Assembly (NCBI RefSeq): GCF_902686445.1
Contig: NC_062220.1
Location: 108,858,643 to 108,922,642, forward strand
Source: Sciurus carolinensis
Taxonomy: Eukaryota; Chordata; Mammalia; Rodentia; Sciuridae
DNA: 64,000 bases
Reading direction: 5' to 3'
The notes below the pieces were generated by a model. It saw only the letters and a program-made list of their open reading frames with translations, ran no database searches and was not told the origin of the DNA. Below, piece by piece: positions 9,696 through 21,372 of this stretch. Positions within the stretch are counted from its first letter, which is position 1. Each line of letters opens with the position of its first letter. The position numbers were made by a program, and so were the translations under genes.

Positions 9696-10910
9696 CAGAG
9701 ATACACCATGCCTAATAAAATTTCTTCCAGGATAAAAGGTTAGTTTAACATGTGAAAATCAATCTATAACATGCCATATTGACAGGATAAATGACAAAAA
9801 GCACATAATCACTTCAATAGATGAAGAAAAAGCATCTGATAAAATCCAGGGCATTTTTATGTTAAAGCTTAGCGAACTAGCGAACTAAGGATAGAAGTTA
9901 ATTTCCTCAACCTGATAAAAGATATTTTTGAAAAATGTACAGTTAACATTATATAAAATGGTGAAAGTCTTAATAGGTCATATACTAAAATGTAAGAACT
10001 TGTTTTTACATTTAAATCTTTTAGAAGAAACAGTCTAACTTTGGGTTAGGCAGTGGTTTCTTAGCCATGATAGGAAAGGAAAAATAGGTAAATTGGATTT
10101 TATCAAACTAAATAAGATTTGTGCCTCAAAGAATATTGGCAAGAAAACAAAAAGACCTCCTACAGATAATGGGAAAATATTTGAAAATTACTTATGTAAT
10201 AAAGTATGTGTCCAGAGAATATAAAGAATCCTTAAGTTTTGATAAAAAATGCAAATGATCCAGTTAAATATTGGGCAGATAATTTGACTGAATTTTTTTT
10301 CAAAAAAAATCCAAATGCTAATAGATATGTGAAAAGTGATTTACATCGTTAGTTATTTGGAAACTCAAATAAAAAATAAAATGAGATACCACTTTGATTA
10401 AAATGATTAAAATAAAAACATACAGACAAGTGCATTGCTGATCAGAACATAAAATGGTACACTAACTTTGTAAAATTGCTTGCCAGCTTTGCAAAAGTTT
10501 CAAGTTACAATATGACCCAGGAATTCACTCTTAACTATATACTCAAAAGAAAGGAAAACATGTCCACATGGAAACTTGTACATAAATGATCACAATAGTA
10601 TTTTTCATAATAGCCCAAATTTGGAAATCACCTAAATGTCCAATGAAAACCCATAGGTCAAATAAAAGCATAAACAAAATGGAAAATATCCAAACAGTGG
10701 AACATAATTCAATAATAAAAGAGAAGTAATGATATATATTACAACTTGTGTGAATTTTGAAAATATTATACTAAACAATATAAAGCATTATATTAATGAC
10801 TTAGTCACAAAAAAACACATATTGTATTATTCCATTTATGTGAGATGTCCAAAATAGGCAAATCTATACAGGAACATAGTAGGTGAGTGATTGATTGCAT
10901 AGTGCCCTGT
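9696..10910 (+). mobile_element. Old LINE-1 (L1MA/MB-like), right part
   Basis: The sequence follows LINE-1 ORF2 and its 3' UTR in sense orientation with many lesions. The segment near 10800-10880 (cacatattgtattattcc, then gatgtccaaaataggcaaa) is typical of old mammalian L1M 3' ends. It is the continuation of the copy at 770-1197. Confidence 0.8.
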
Positions 10911-10943
10911 CAAGGATGGCATATGGGTAGACTGTGGATTGCA

Positions 10944-11345
10944 TTAGTTTTTTAGGGCTTCCTAACACAATACCACAAATCAAGTAACTTAAATTCCAGA
11001 ACTGTATTGTTTCACTATTCTGGAGCCTAGAAATATAAGATCCAGGTGTCAGCTGGCGTGGTTCCTATGGAGGGTGCAAAGAAAGAATTTATTCCATGCA
11101 CTGCTCCAGCTCTGACATCTTGCTGGCAATCTTTGGCATTGATGGGCTTGCAGAATCATCACCCCACATCTAACTTCATCTGCCCCTGGTGTTCTCCCAG
11201 TGTATGTCTGTGTTCTTTGTACGAGGGTGTCAGTCATATTGGATTAGAACCCACCCTAATGACCTTATCTTAACCAATTATAACTGCAATGACTCTATTT
11301 TCCAATAAGGATAGTTCTGAGATATTGGGGGTTAGGACTTCCATT
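10944..11345 (-). repeat. MaLR-like LTR, antisense, degraded
   Basis: The pattern of a heading attagttttttagggcttcc, a cattctggagcctag-like core and a trailing gggggttaggactt is that of an ancient mammalian LTR repeat in reverse orientation. I cannot fix the family by eye. Confidence 0.5.
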
Positions 11346-11570
11346 TGGGGCCCAGAATAGTGAGTAAGTGCTAATGGCTATGTTCTAAAATTAGATTGTG
11401 GTGATGGATACCTAACTCTATGAATATACTAAAGACCACCAAACTGTATAATTTAATTGGGGAATTTTATGTGATATGAAAAAAATATATGAACTTATCA
11501 GTTAATGGTTATTTTCATGAATACCTCAGGGTGTGTTCACTTATGTGATGAACTTGGAGTTTTTAAAAAC

Positions 11571-13981
11571 CTTTATCATTATTTATTAATTTTTGATTGA
11601 CAAAAGTTATATATTTATAATGTACAGCATTCTGTTTTGATATATATATCAAACGGTATATATATATATATCGTGTAGCAACTAGGTCAAGTTAATTAAT
11701 GTTTGTGTTGTCTCACATACTTTTTTGTGGTAAGAATACTTCAAATCTAAACTTTTGGTTTTCAAGTATAAAGTACATTTTTATTGACCATAATCACCAC
11801 CTTGAACAATAGGTCGTTTACTTATTCCTTCCCATCACTGAAATTTTGTATCCTTTAGCCCACATCTCCCTAATGTTCCCCCACTTTCCCCAATCCTGCT
11901 AACCACTATTTTACTCTCTACTTCTATAAATTTTATTTAATTCCACCTCTAAATGAGTTCATCTACTATTTGTTTTTCTGTGTCTGGCTTATTTTACTTA
12001 AAATAATGTCCTCCACATTCATCTGTGTTGTCACAAATGACAGGATTTGTTTCTTTCTAAAAGATGTATAGTATTCCACTATACATACATAGGTATCACA
12101 TATATGCATATATCACATTTTCTCTATTCATTAATTTGTTGATGTACACTTAGGCTATTGTAAATAATGCTACAATGAACAGGGTAGTGCAAATATCTCT
12201 ATACCATACTGATTGCACATCCTTTGGATAAATACCCAATAGTAGAACAGCTGGATCATGTGATAATTTTACTGTTAGTTTTTTTACTTCTGTTGAACAT
12301 TTGACAAGAAGTTCTAGCCAGAGCCATTAGGCAAGGGAAAGAAATAAAGTCACTTAAATTATAAAGGAAGAAGTAAAATTTTCTCTGTTAGCAGATAACA
12401 TGATCTTATATAAAGGACTCCTAAGGACTTCACCAATAATTGTTAAAACCAATAAATGAATTCAGTGAAGTAGTGGGATACAAAATCAATATACAAAAAT
12501 GAATAGCATTTTTACATGCTAACAATGAAGTGTTTGAAAAAAACCAATTAAGAAAATTCCATTTACAATAACTACAAGAAAAATAAAACACTTAGGAATA
12601 TATTTACAAAGTATGTGAAAGATTTTACCTTGAAAACTATAAAACATAGATGAAACAAACTAAAGGAGACACAAACACATGGAATCATATTCTGTGTGCA
12701 TGGATTGGAAGAATTAATACTGTTAATATGTCCAGAATATTCAAAGCAATCTACAGATTCAATGCAATCCTTACTAAAATCTCATTGATATTTTTTCATA
12801 GAAATAGGAAAAAAAATCCTAAAATTCATATAGGACTACAAAAGATCCTGAATAGTCAAACCAATCTTGAACAAAGAGAACAAAACTGGAAGGATCACAT
12901 TATCTGACTTCAAAGTTTATTACAAAACTATGGTAATTCAAACAGCAAAGAACTGGGCATGGTGGCGCATGCTTGTAATCCCAGTGACTCAGTAGGCTGG
13001 GGCAAAAGCATCGAAAATTTGAGACCAACCTCAACAACTTAACAGGACTCTCAGCAACTGAATAAGATCCTGTCTTAAAATGAAAACAAAAATGAAAATG
13101 AAAATAAAAAGGACTGGGGATGTGACTCAGTGACAAAATGCCCCTGGGTTCAGTACCAAACAAAAGCAAAAACCCCAGCATGGTACTGGTGGTAGGAACA
13201 AATGCACTGAACAATGCAGCAAAATAGATAGACCAAAAATAAATCTTTGCATTTACAGTCAATTGCTTTTGACAATGATGCCAAGACTCCAGAAGGGGTA
13301 AAGGATAGCCTTTCCAATAAATGGTGCTGGAAGAGCTGGATATTCACATGCCTAAGAACAAAATTGAACTCATCTCATACCATATACAAAAATCAACTCA
13401 AAACCATTTAAACATAAGCAGAAGATCTGAAATACACAAATACATAAGGGGAAATCTCCCCAAGATTGATGTGGGCTTATTGATTAGGACTCCAAATAAA
13501 TGCACAGACAACAAAAGCAATAACAGACAAACATGATTACATCAGACCAATGGAAGCAATGGAAGCAATCAACAAAATGAAGAGATAACTCATGGAATGG
13601 AAGAACATACATGCAACTCATAATCTGATAAGAGATTCACATCTAAAGTACATAAGGAATTCAATGCAATGGCAAGAAGCAAATAACCTGAATAGAGAGC
13701 ATGGGCAAAGGACCTGGATGGATATTACTCTAAAGAAGATATACAGGTGGACAACAAGTATATAAAGAGATGCTCAGCATCACTAGCTATCAGAGAAATG
13801 TAAATTAAAACCCAAATGAGATATCACCTGAAATGTGTTTTAATGTCTATTATCAAAAAGATAAAAGTAGGTGTGGCAAGGATGTGGAGAAAGGGGAATC
13901 CTTGCAGGCTAGTGGTGATAAATATGTAAATTAGCATAACTATTATGGAAAACAGTATAGAGGTTTCTCAGAAAACCGGAA
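11571..13981 (-). mobile_element. Old LINE-1 with inverted 5' segment (twin-primed)
   Basis: From 11571 to about 12297 the sequence is an antisense LINE-1 3' end. From about 12298 to 13981 it is ORF2 in sense orientation. The sense part ends at the ORF2 position where the antisense part begins, so the two join into one element with its 5' half flipped. A B1-dID SINE interrupts the sense part at 12950-13175. Similar bases flank the whole (agtttttaaaaa at 11558 and agttttaaaaat at about 13982), consistent with an imperfect target-site duplication. Confidence 0.72.
12950..13175 (+). repeat. B1-dID SINE inside LINE-1
   Basis: A B1 head (gggcatggtggcgcatgc) is followed by an ID-like half (ggactggggatgtgactcag) and an A-rich tail. 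LINE-1 ORF2 sequence is continuous on both sides, so the SINE is the younger insertion. Confidence 0.88.
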
Positions 13982-13993
13982 AGTTTTAAAAAT

Positions 13994-16340
13994 CAACAAG
14001 ATCTCCTTCAAGAAAGAGTATTGACATTTATTATTACACATTTTCTTATATTAAAGGACTCCAACACATCAAGTTTTGAGATTTGATAAACCTGAAACCT
14101 GGATTGTGGAATAAGTTATTTCTCCTTCTGGAATGAGTTCTTAAGAATAAATTTGTAGGCATGATTTCTAAGAATTGGTGAAGCTCTTGATTTCAAGAAT
14201 GTACTGTGAGCCAGAGCAAAAACATCAAGGATATTTAGTGGTCTAATCACGGAGATATAGACTTCATTTCAAAGGAGCACGATTTAGACATTCTGAATAG
14301 AACATGACAATATTGTTAATTTTATACCATTTATACAAGAATATAATGCTTCTTAAAAATATGTGACCAAGCAGGTGAAAATCATGCTCCCTCCTTAACC
14401 TTGGCATCCACATCCGAGCTATGTGTTATTTTTTTTTAAACACTCATTTAGCTTCTTCTAACTGTAGATCCACTGCCTGCTGACACAAGGGATTGCAGAC
14501 ACTGTTCTGGGAAGGAAGGAAGAAAGAAGGGTCAGAGATGAGAACTCTGAAAGGAATTGGCCTGGTGAGAAACTGCTTTTCCAGTGTACTTTGTATTCTG
14601 CACTTCAGCTAAGCTAACAATTCATGACAGGAGCTGGTTACTGTGCATGACTCCTGTTTTTATGGAAGTATTTACTGAGTGCTGTTAGATGAAATCTATG
14701 TGGGATATGTGTAATTGGCACTGATGGGCAGCAAATTAGCTGGAATAATACTCTGCTATGCATTTTGCTTTTTCTGTCATTAAATCCCTTGTCATCATTA
14801 TTCTCTCATCTTTCCTAGTTCATAGGTGAGGTAGCAGAGAATCAGAGAATTTAAAGAAATTTGGACATCAAACTAATCCTTGTGGATCTAGGTCTTGATC
14901 CTTGCATTTTTAAAATCAAAACTGAAATCAACAGAGGAAGGGCAGGAGACTAGGAAAGAGGGGCGGTGGGAGGGAGACACTGAGACAGAGAAATATTTCA
15001 AAGATAGAGGAAGAGGATCAAGGGTGAATGAAGTTTGAAAACCGTTATACATTTCAAGAAAGAATTGGTCAATGTTGGTCCAACATGATGATGTCCAGGT
15101 CAAGGAAGATCAGCTGTTGGAAGAGGGTTTTGGTTCTATGATGACCTTTGAAAGGAGTTTTGAAGGTTCTGCTAAAGGGGTTGGATGGAAGCTAGAGAGT
15201 GAAAAATGAAGGAGTGAACATAGTAAAGCAGATGCTGTGGGGGTTAATTTCCAGTATTTTTATTTTTTTTTTATTGTGGTAATGGAGAAAAATGATTCAA
15301 AAATTTGATGGAAAAATGAGGACCAGAGAAGATATTTTCGTCCTAGAATGAAAAAAGATGCTGACAAGTTAGCATAACTTGAGGAGAGAGCTGGTATAAG
15401 GGAAAAAGAGAAGAAAGATACAAAGAAAGACACGCACAATTATTCAGGGTGGGTTGGCGGCCAGAATCACCACGCCTTGCCTCAAAGTTCTTTCTTCCTC
15501 AATCACAAATCATGGGAAGGGGTTTACTGTCCAGCCCAGGAGTGAATGGGAGGAACTGGGGAGGACATGGCCACTCCTCACAGCCAAGTTCTGAGGGGAT
15601 GCAGCACTGTGCTCCTTGGTGACTGAGCACAGGACCCCATGACCACCACCTAGATGCAAGGGATATGCAGAATATACCCCGACTGTGTGTTCAGGGGAGG
15701 GGGAAATCAGGCTTGGGGACCAGTCTGCCAAGGCAGGAATGCACAGAGCTGGAGCAGAGTGGGAAGCAGAAGAAATAATAGAGGGATGAGGAGATACTGT
15801 AGGATGCTGGTGCTGGTGGGAGGGCTCATTCTGGAAGTGGGAGGCCAGATGGGGTCAAATGCAGAAGTGGAGGGGTTGGGCTTAACAAGAAGGCCACATC
15901 CAAAGTTAGCAAGGAACTCAGCAGGAAGGGGAAGTTTACGTTTCCCAAACAGAAATTGGGGCGTTTATGACAAATGACTGTAACAAACTAGATGGATTCA
16001 TTATAGTATTAGTGACAGGATGTTTTGTATGTGAGAAATATGACCCAAAAAGGAGGCAATGGAGAGAAAAGCATGGAAGGGTAATTATAATCCCGTGGAA
16101 AAGTACAAGACAAGGATGGAATTCAAAGTTAAGAGGTCTGTTTGGGTCTTGGTCCTTGTGCAGTGTGATTTTTAGAAAAGTTGCTTTTCTTCGAGGTTTT
16201 CTTTTTCTTTTTCTTTTCCTTTTCTCCTTTTTCTTAAAAAGAGCAGATTTAGTTTTCAGTTGTTCACCTCTGTAAACATCATCTCATTTCCTTCAGTTCT
16301 TTCCCTATCTTCGCTCAACAAGGGAGGGGGGAAAAAGGCT
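13994..16340. other. No gene seen; a MIR fragment at about 14795-14900
   Basis: Mostly unique-looking sequence. A MIR-like core (tttcctagttcataggtgagg and on) lies near 14810. The open frame at 15654-15977 and its neighbours have no recognisable domain and their codon content looks random. A short pyrimidine-rich tract lies at 16195-16235. Confidence 0.5.
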
Positions 16341-16354
16341 AATTTAAATTTTTT

Positions 16355-16435
16355 TTTTTGGGGTGCTGGGGATCAAACCCAGGGCCTTGTGCTTACAAGG
16401 CAAGCACTCTACCAACTGAGCTATCTCCCCAGCCC
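16355..16435 (-). repeat. ID SINE, antisense, full length
   Basis: A T-run is followed by the reverse complement of a complete ID body ending in ctatctccccagcccc. Both internal RNA polymerase III boxes are readable on the minus strand. Flanks share taaattttt, a likely target-site duplication. Confidence 0.9.
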
Positions 16436-16502
16436 CTAAATTTTTACTTTACAAATAAAAGAAAAAAGTAAAGATCCAATAGAGATGAATTTTTGTTGAA
16501 CA

Positions 16503-16940
16503 TGTTATGATTTAGATGTGAAGTGTCCCCAAAAACTCATGTGTGAGACAATGCTAGAAGGCTTAGAGGTGAAATGATTGGGTTATAAGAGCCTTAACCC
16601 AATCAGTGAATTGATCCCCTGATGGGGTTAACTGAGTAGTAATTGTAGACAGGTAGGGTGTGGCTGGAGAAGGTAGTCCTTGGGGGCTTGCCTTTGGGGT
16701 TTACGTTTTGTCCCTGTTGAGCAGAGCTCTCTCTCTGTCTACTTTGTGGGGCCATGACCCCGGCTGCTTTCCTCTGCCACACATTTCTGCCAAGATATTC
16801 TGCCTCATCTCAAGCCTTGAGGAATGGAGTTAGCCACCTATGAACTGAGACCTCTGAAACCATGAGGCCCCAAATAAACTTTTCCTCCTCTAATTGTTCT
16901 TGTCAGGTCTTTAGGTCATAGCAGTGAAACAGCTAAAACA
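16503..16940 (+). repeat. ERVL-MaLR-type solo LTR
   Basis: It starts TGTTATGATTTAGATGTG, ends AACAGCTAAAACA, and carries an aataaa signal near 16873. At least seven relatives with the same start and end occur in this window, in both orientations. No internal region is attached, so it is a solo LTR or a non-autonomous LTR copy. Confidence 0.8.
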
Positions 16941-17990
16941 CATGTTTTGCAAAACATGGTTCCAGGTGAGATTTTGAAGAACAGAACTGAGTGAAAAGTA
17001 GCCTTTCATAATTAATATGAAGGTTTGTAATAAAATAATGAATACATAATTTAGACTTCCCTGCTTATTTGGCAATTTTAAGGTCTCCGATTATAAAAAA
17101 TGTATATAACTGAACAAGTACAGTCCCCATGATAATGTGGCCAAATGACTTAACTAAATTCATTTGAAGGTATGCTTTGGTTTTGATCATGTAAGAAGTT
17201 AATTATCATACTCCTTTACCAAAGGTATTTGTTTTTTCAGTTTTACAGATATCTATGTTCAAAAAGAGCTTCTTATTTAACCATGTAAGGACTTGCACCT
17301 TTTCCAAAAGAATATTGCTAGCAACAGGGTTAATTGAAGAGAACTAATGGCTGTAGTTTGTCAAATGCTCACTTCTGTGACAGTATACATGTAGATAATT
17401 AAAGTTCTCTACTCACATCTAAAATCTATGCAAAACCCTCATAATAGAGGTGAAACATTCAAAGGCCAAGAAAAAGAAATTCTTTTATAAAAATGTATAA
17501 GAGGTAGGATCTTTGGAATAATCTAGATGGTTCTGCAGAAAACTTGGTATTTTGGCTCAGAAAGTAGAATTAAAGTTCTTCCTAGATGAATATAAAAAAA
17601 ACTTTGGACACTTTCTGAAAATAAATTGTTAGTTTATGGCGACACCAAGAGACAAATAGAAGCTTATAGTGAAGGTTTCACATGTGCTGTGGTTTGCAGT
17701 AGGGCTTGACAAAGCTTCTCCCCTTTCTTTAGGACCTTGGGCCTTTAATAACAAGATACATATATGTCCAGCACTTATCCAACATTGACAGTAGGCAAGA
17801 AACCAACCACCTGGGAGAAAATCAGAGACGTTTTCATGTGTTTCAATATTTTTCAGTTCAAATCTCAGTATTTTCAAATAAATCATTAGAATAGAAAAAT
17901 TTCTGTTATTGTCAATATTTTACATAGTTGATGGATAATCAGTATGAAAGGAGAGATTTCTCTGGTCATTGGCCACGTATTCTTCTACAC
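16941..17990. other. No feature seen
   Basis: AT-rich sequence without a recognisable gene or repeat, apart from possible 3' UTR of the neighbouring retrocopy at its right edge. Short open frames here have no recognisable domains. Confidence 0.4.
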
Positions 17991-17994
17991 AGTG

Positions 17995-19260
17995 AGCTTC
18001 TCAGCATTTTGCTCCACTATTTCTAAATCATAAACAAACATTTGCTAGTGGAAATTGTCTTACTTTAGCCTATTACTGAGGAATAACTTTTCTCCAGTAT
18101 CTGAAACTTCTGGAAATGGTGCTAGGTTGGTGAAGATCCTTCCTTCCTTCCTTCCTTTCTTTTTCCCTCTCTCTCTTTCTCTCTTCCTTCCTTCCTTTTT
18201 TTTTCTTTCTTATTTATTTGTTTTTGGTAGTGGGGATTGAACCCAGGAGTGCTTAACCACTGAGCCAATTCCAAGCACTTTTTCTTTTGAGATGGTCTTG
18301 TTAAACTGCTTTGAATTTGTGCTCCTCTTGCCTCAGTCTCCCTAGTTGCTGGGATTACAGGTGTGGGCCACTACACTGGGCTGATTTCTTTTGCTTTTAG
18401 GTCAATATCCTCTATAAGCTGTCTGTCTGACTTCTCTGGATCCTTCGTAGACTGATCTTTTAGCTTGTGCAGTTTGCCCACCAGTGAAGAAGTGATGACC
18501 TCACTCTCCACCAGATTCACAAACACCTAAGAGATCTGTTCTCTTGTGTACTTCTAAGTCTGCAAATCCAGCAGTGTAATTTGTGCACACCTGTGGGGTT
18601 TCTAGTTCCTCCACTAGCAGGTGCTCATAAGAATGAAGGATGGTCTGATCCAGGGGATGCCACACTAGGGCTGGTAGAGTTCTGATAAACTCCCAGAGAG
18701 CTTCTAGTTTGGGATGATAGACAACAATTCTTTTCTTTAGAGTTAGTGCTCTAAGTTAACAACTTCCACTCCAAATCAGACACAATGTCTTTGATGGAGC
18801 CTGCCTGGTTTGCCTTGTAGGCTTCAAGGAACCTTTCTTCATTCTGGGACATCCCCTTTGTGAAAACCACGACACAGTTCTGCATCATTTTAAGGGGGCT
18901 TTCATATTTCACATACATTTTACAGTGTCCTAGTGAAGATAGTGTATTTCTCTGGGTTAAAATCTTTGGTGGACAGAATAATACAAAACTGAGTTGCCTT
19001 TTTCAAAAATGAAGAACATGAACTTCATTTGTGAAGTCAAATCAGGTCTTTCTGTATTGACCAAAGCCAGAGGGACGAGGAAGTTTGATTTTACCCACAG
19101 GATAGCATTTTCTGAGCAGCAGATTTCTTAAAGTGGCTGTCATGGAAGGAAAAGGCCATACCCACAGAACTTCTGCATCTGTGTCCTTTTCTGTCATCTG
19201 AACTCGGGGCATCCATTGAGTGTCCACCACCTCAGCTATAGTTGTCTTTGCTGCTGTCAA
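17995..19260 (-). pseudogene. DENND10: DENND10 (FAM45A) processed pseudogene
   Basis: Read on the minus strand, the sequence follows the DENN-domain protein DENND10 from near its N-terminus (about 19260) to its C-terminus (about 17995) without introns, as expected of a retrocopy. Readable landmarks are TLRNLLLRKC at 19140-19108, KDFNPEKYTIFTRTL near 18945, SIKDIVS near 18795, LKKRIVVYHPKLEA near 18720 and IFTNLAPF near 18130. DENND10 is a late-endosome-associated DENN protein in its active form. This copy has several stops and frameshifts, so it is dead. About 250 bases of antisense SINE split it at 18138-18385. Without the SINE the length, near 1 kb, is close to the parent coding length of roughly 1.07 kb. 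Identification is from recognition, not alignment. Confidence 0.85.
18138..18385 (-). repeat. B1-dID SINE, antisense, inside the DENND10 retrocopy
   Basis: A CT-rich and T-rich tail precedes an antisense ID-like half (ggggattgaacccagg) and an antisense B1 head (ccctagttgctgggattacagg). DENND10-like coding sequence resumes on both sides, so the SINE arrived after the retrocopy. Confidence 0.85.
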
Positions 19261-19594
19261 CCAAGCTGAATTGACTTATCTGTGAAGAGAGGGAAGGAGA
19301 GTGACAAAGGTCACACACCTGTGCTGTGTCTGTATGTGGGAGGACTTGGGCCTCTGCAGACTGAGTAGCTCTGGGTAAGTTCCTGAACCTCCTGACCTCC
19401 CTGGTGAGCTGGGATTGTGAGCAGGACATTAAATGAGGGGAGGCCTGTAACTGTGAACCAGCACTCATATCCTGTTAAGTCCCTTTGTCAGGAGAGAGAA
19501 GTGCATCCTGTTCTATTTCTCTGGGCAACGAACACTGTCACAAGCAGCAATTAAATCAAAGAAAGGAAAACTTTCTCAGTACCTCACTCAATAT

Positions 19595-19668
19595 CTCAGG
19601 ATGTAGGTCAATGATAGAGCACTTGCCTAACGTGCAGAAGGTTCTGGGTTCAATCCCCAAAATTACTT
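19595..19668 (+). repeat. ID SINE fragment
   Basis: A diverged ID body is readable (gtaggtcaatgatagagcac, then gggttcaatcccc), with an intact B box. The 5' end is eroded. Confidence 0.75.
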
Positions 19669-20389
19669 TAGCCAAAGTAAACACATATGCACATTTACAA
19701 AGATTTCTGATCTAAACCTATTAGTTTGCCTGCATTTCCACAGTTGAAAAATATTTTTTCATTATCTTGATGAATGGACTTCCTGAGTTGAAAGTATCTG
19801 AGGAAGACAAACTGACCCTTTAGCTACCTTCTGTTCTTTTATATCATTACTTAAGGACTTGACATTTGTTTAATCATCATGACCTTTCGATATGGGTTTC
19901 TTCTCACATATTAAAGTAAGGAATCAAAGTAAATCATGGAATATGTTAGGGTATGCTTAACTATTATTGCAAATGATTAATATTTTTATGCATCAGTGAA
20001 AGAGAGGCACTCATGCTAAGATGTACAACCAAGTGCCACTCAGATTACTTGGGATGCATATGTTCATTTTAATAGACTTTAGTTTTAATAGACATCATCT
20101 CTAAAGAGAACTTGGACAAGTTGACTCCAAAATGTAACACTTCATCATAAGATGGACTTTATAAGCAGAAAATATATGTCTGAGATTCTAAAGATAAGAA
20201 GAGGAAATAAATAACAGCTGCATTGGTTTAAAATAAAAATGCATGAGCAAAGTCTGAGGTCTTAAATATTTATTAATTTTGAAACAATGAATTTGGGGGG
20301 GAGTCCTCTGAAATTAAGAACAACTCTGTCATAATAAGAATGGAGGTAGAAGGACTATAGCCTCTTCCCCCAGAGCCTAAATTGACAAG
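19669..20389. other. No feature seen
   Basis: AT-rich sequence with no recognisable gene or clear repeat. Confidence 0.4.
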
Positions 20390-21372
20390 TGTTATGATTT
20401 AGATGTGGTGTCCCCCAAAAGCTCACATGTGAGACAATGAAGAAGGTGTGAAAGAGAAACAATTTGGGTTATAGCCTTAACCTAATCTGTGAATTAATCC
20501 CTGCTGGGATTGACTGAGTAGTAACTGGGAATAGGTAGGGTGTGGCTGGAAGAAGTGGTTCATTGGGGGCATGGCTATGGGGTATATATTTTGTATTGAT
20601 ACCGCCATTTACCGGTAACGAGTTCTGCTCCTTCTAATGTTGAAGATTGAACACTAGAGAAGCACGCCAAGGCAAGCATATTAAGCAGGTTTTATTTAAA
20701 GGTAATAATACAGACTTCTCCCAGCAGGAAGAAGGGGGCCATGGCTGATGTTCTAAAGTCCCAAGAAGTGAGTGCACCCTACATCTTTTATAGGTTAAAG
20801 TCTCTTTTGTTCTCCAGTTTTCAACCCCCTTATCTCTCTCTCCTTCCTGCCTACGTGACTAGGCCTGGTTTTGCATTAAGTGAGAAGCCATGGGCAGGGG
20901 GAGGGCCAAGGTGATTCAGGCAGGCAAGGGCCCAGGGGGCATTAATTAGCAGCTCCTTGCTTGCAGTCCTTGATAAAGGCAGGTAAATTTGGTAATCAAT
21001 GGACTCCGGAGATCCTTGACATTCCATTCTTCCAGGGGCAGTCTCCAACTTCCAAAGGCAGATGGCTTCATGGCTTCATTCCCCGAATTGACCCGATTCC
21101 TATTTCTACACTAACTACCTGTCCTTAATTCTGGCTTCAGTATCTGGAGAGTAGAGACTCTCTCTCCCTCTCTCTCTGCTTCCTGATCACCATATGAGCT
21201 GCTTCCCTCTGCCACACACTTCCACCATGATATTCTGCCTCACCTCAAGCCCCTTGGAATGGAGCCTGCTATTTATGGATTGAGACCTCTGAAACCATGA
21301 GCTCCTAAATAAACCTTTCCTCCTCTACAGTTGTTCTGGTTCGGTTGCAGCAGTGAAAAAGCTGAATAAAAC
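20390..21372 (+). repeat. MaLR-type LTR split by a class I LTR
   Basis: The left part (from TGTTATGATTTAGATGTG) ends near 20596. The right part resumes near 21144 and runs to the aataaa signal near 21310 and the CA end near 21372. It is a close relative of the copy at 16503-16940, and the gap is filled by the LTR at 20597-21139. Confidence 0.82.
20597..21139 (-). repeat. Class I ERV solo LTR, minus strand
   Basis: Read on the minus strand it starts TGAAGCC and ends GGTATCA. A TATA motif (cctataaaag) and an aataaa signal are in order. It is bounded by a 4-base repeat, gtat, at 20593-20596 and 21140-21143, which fits a gammaretrovirus-like integration. A relative lies at 22997-23529 in the opposite orientation. 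Confidence 0.85.
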
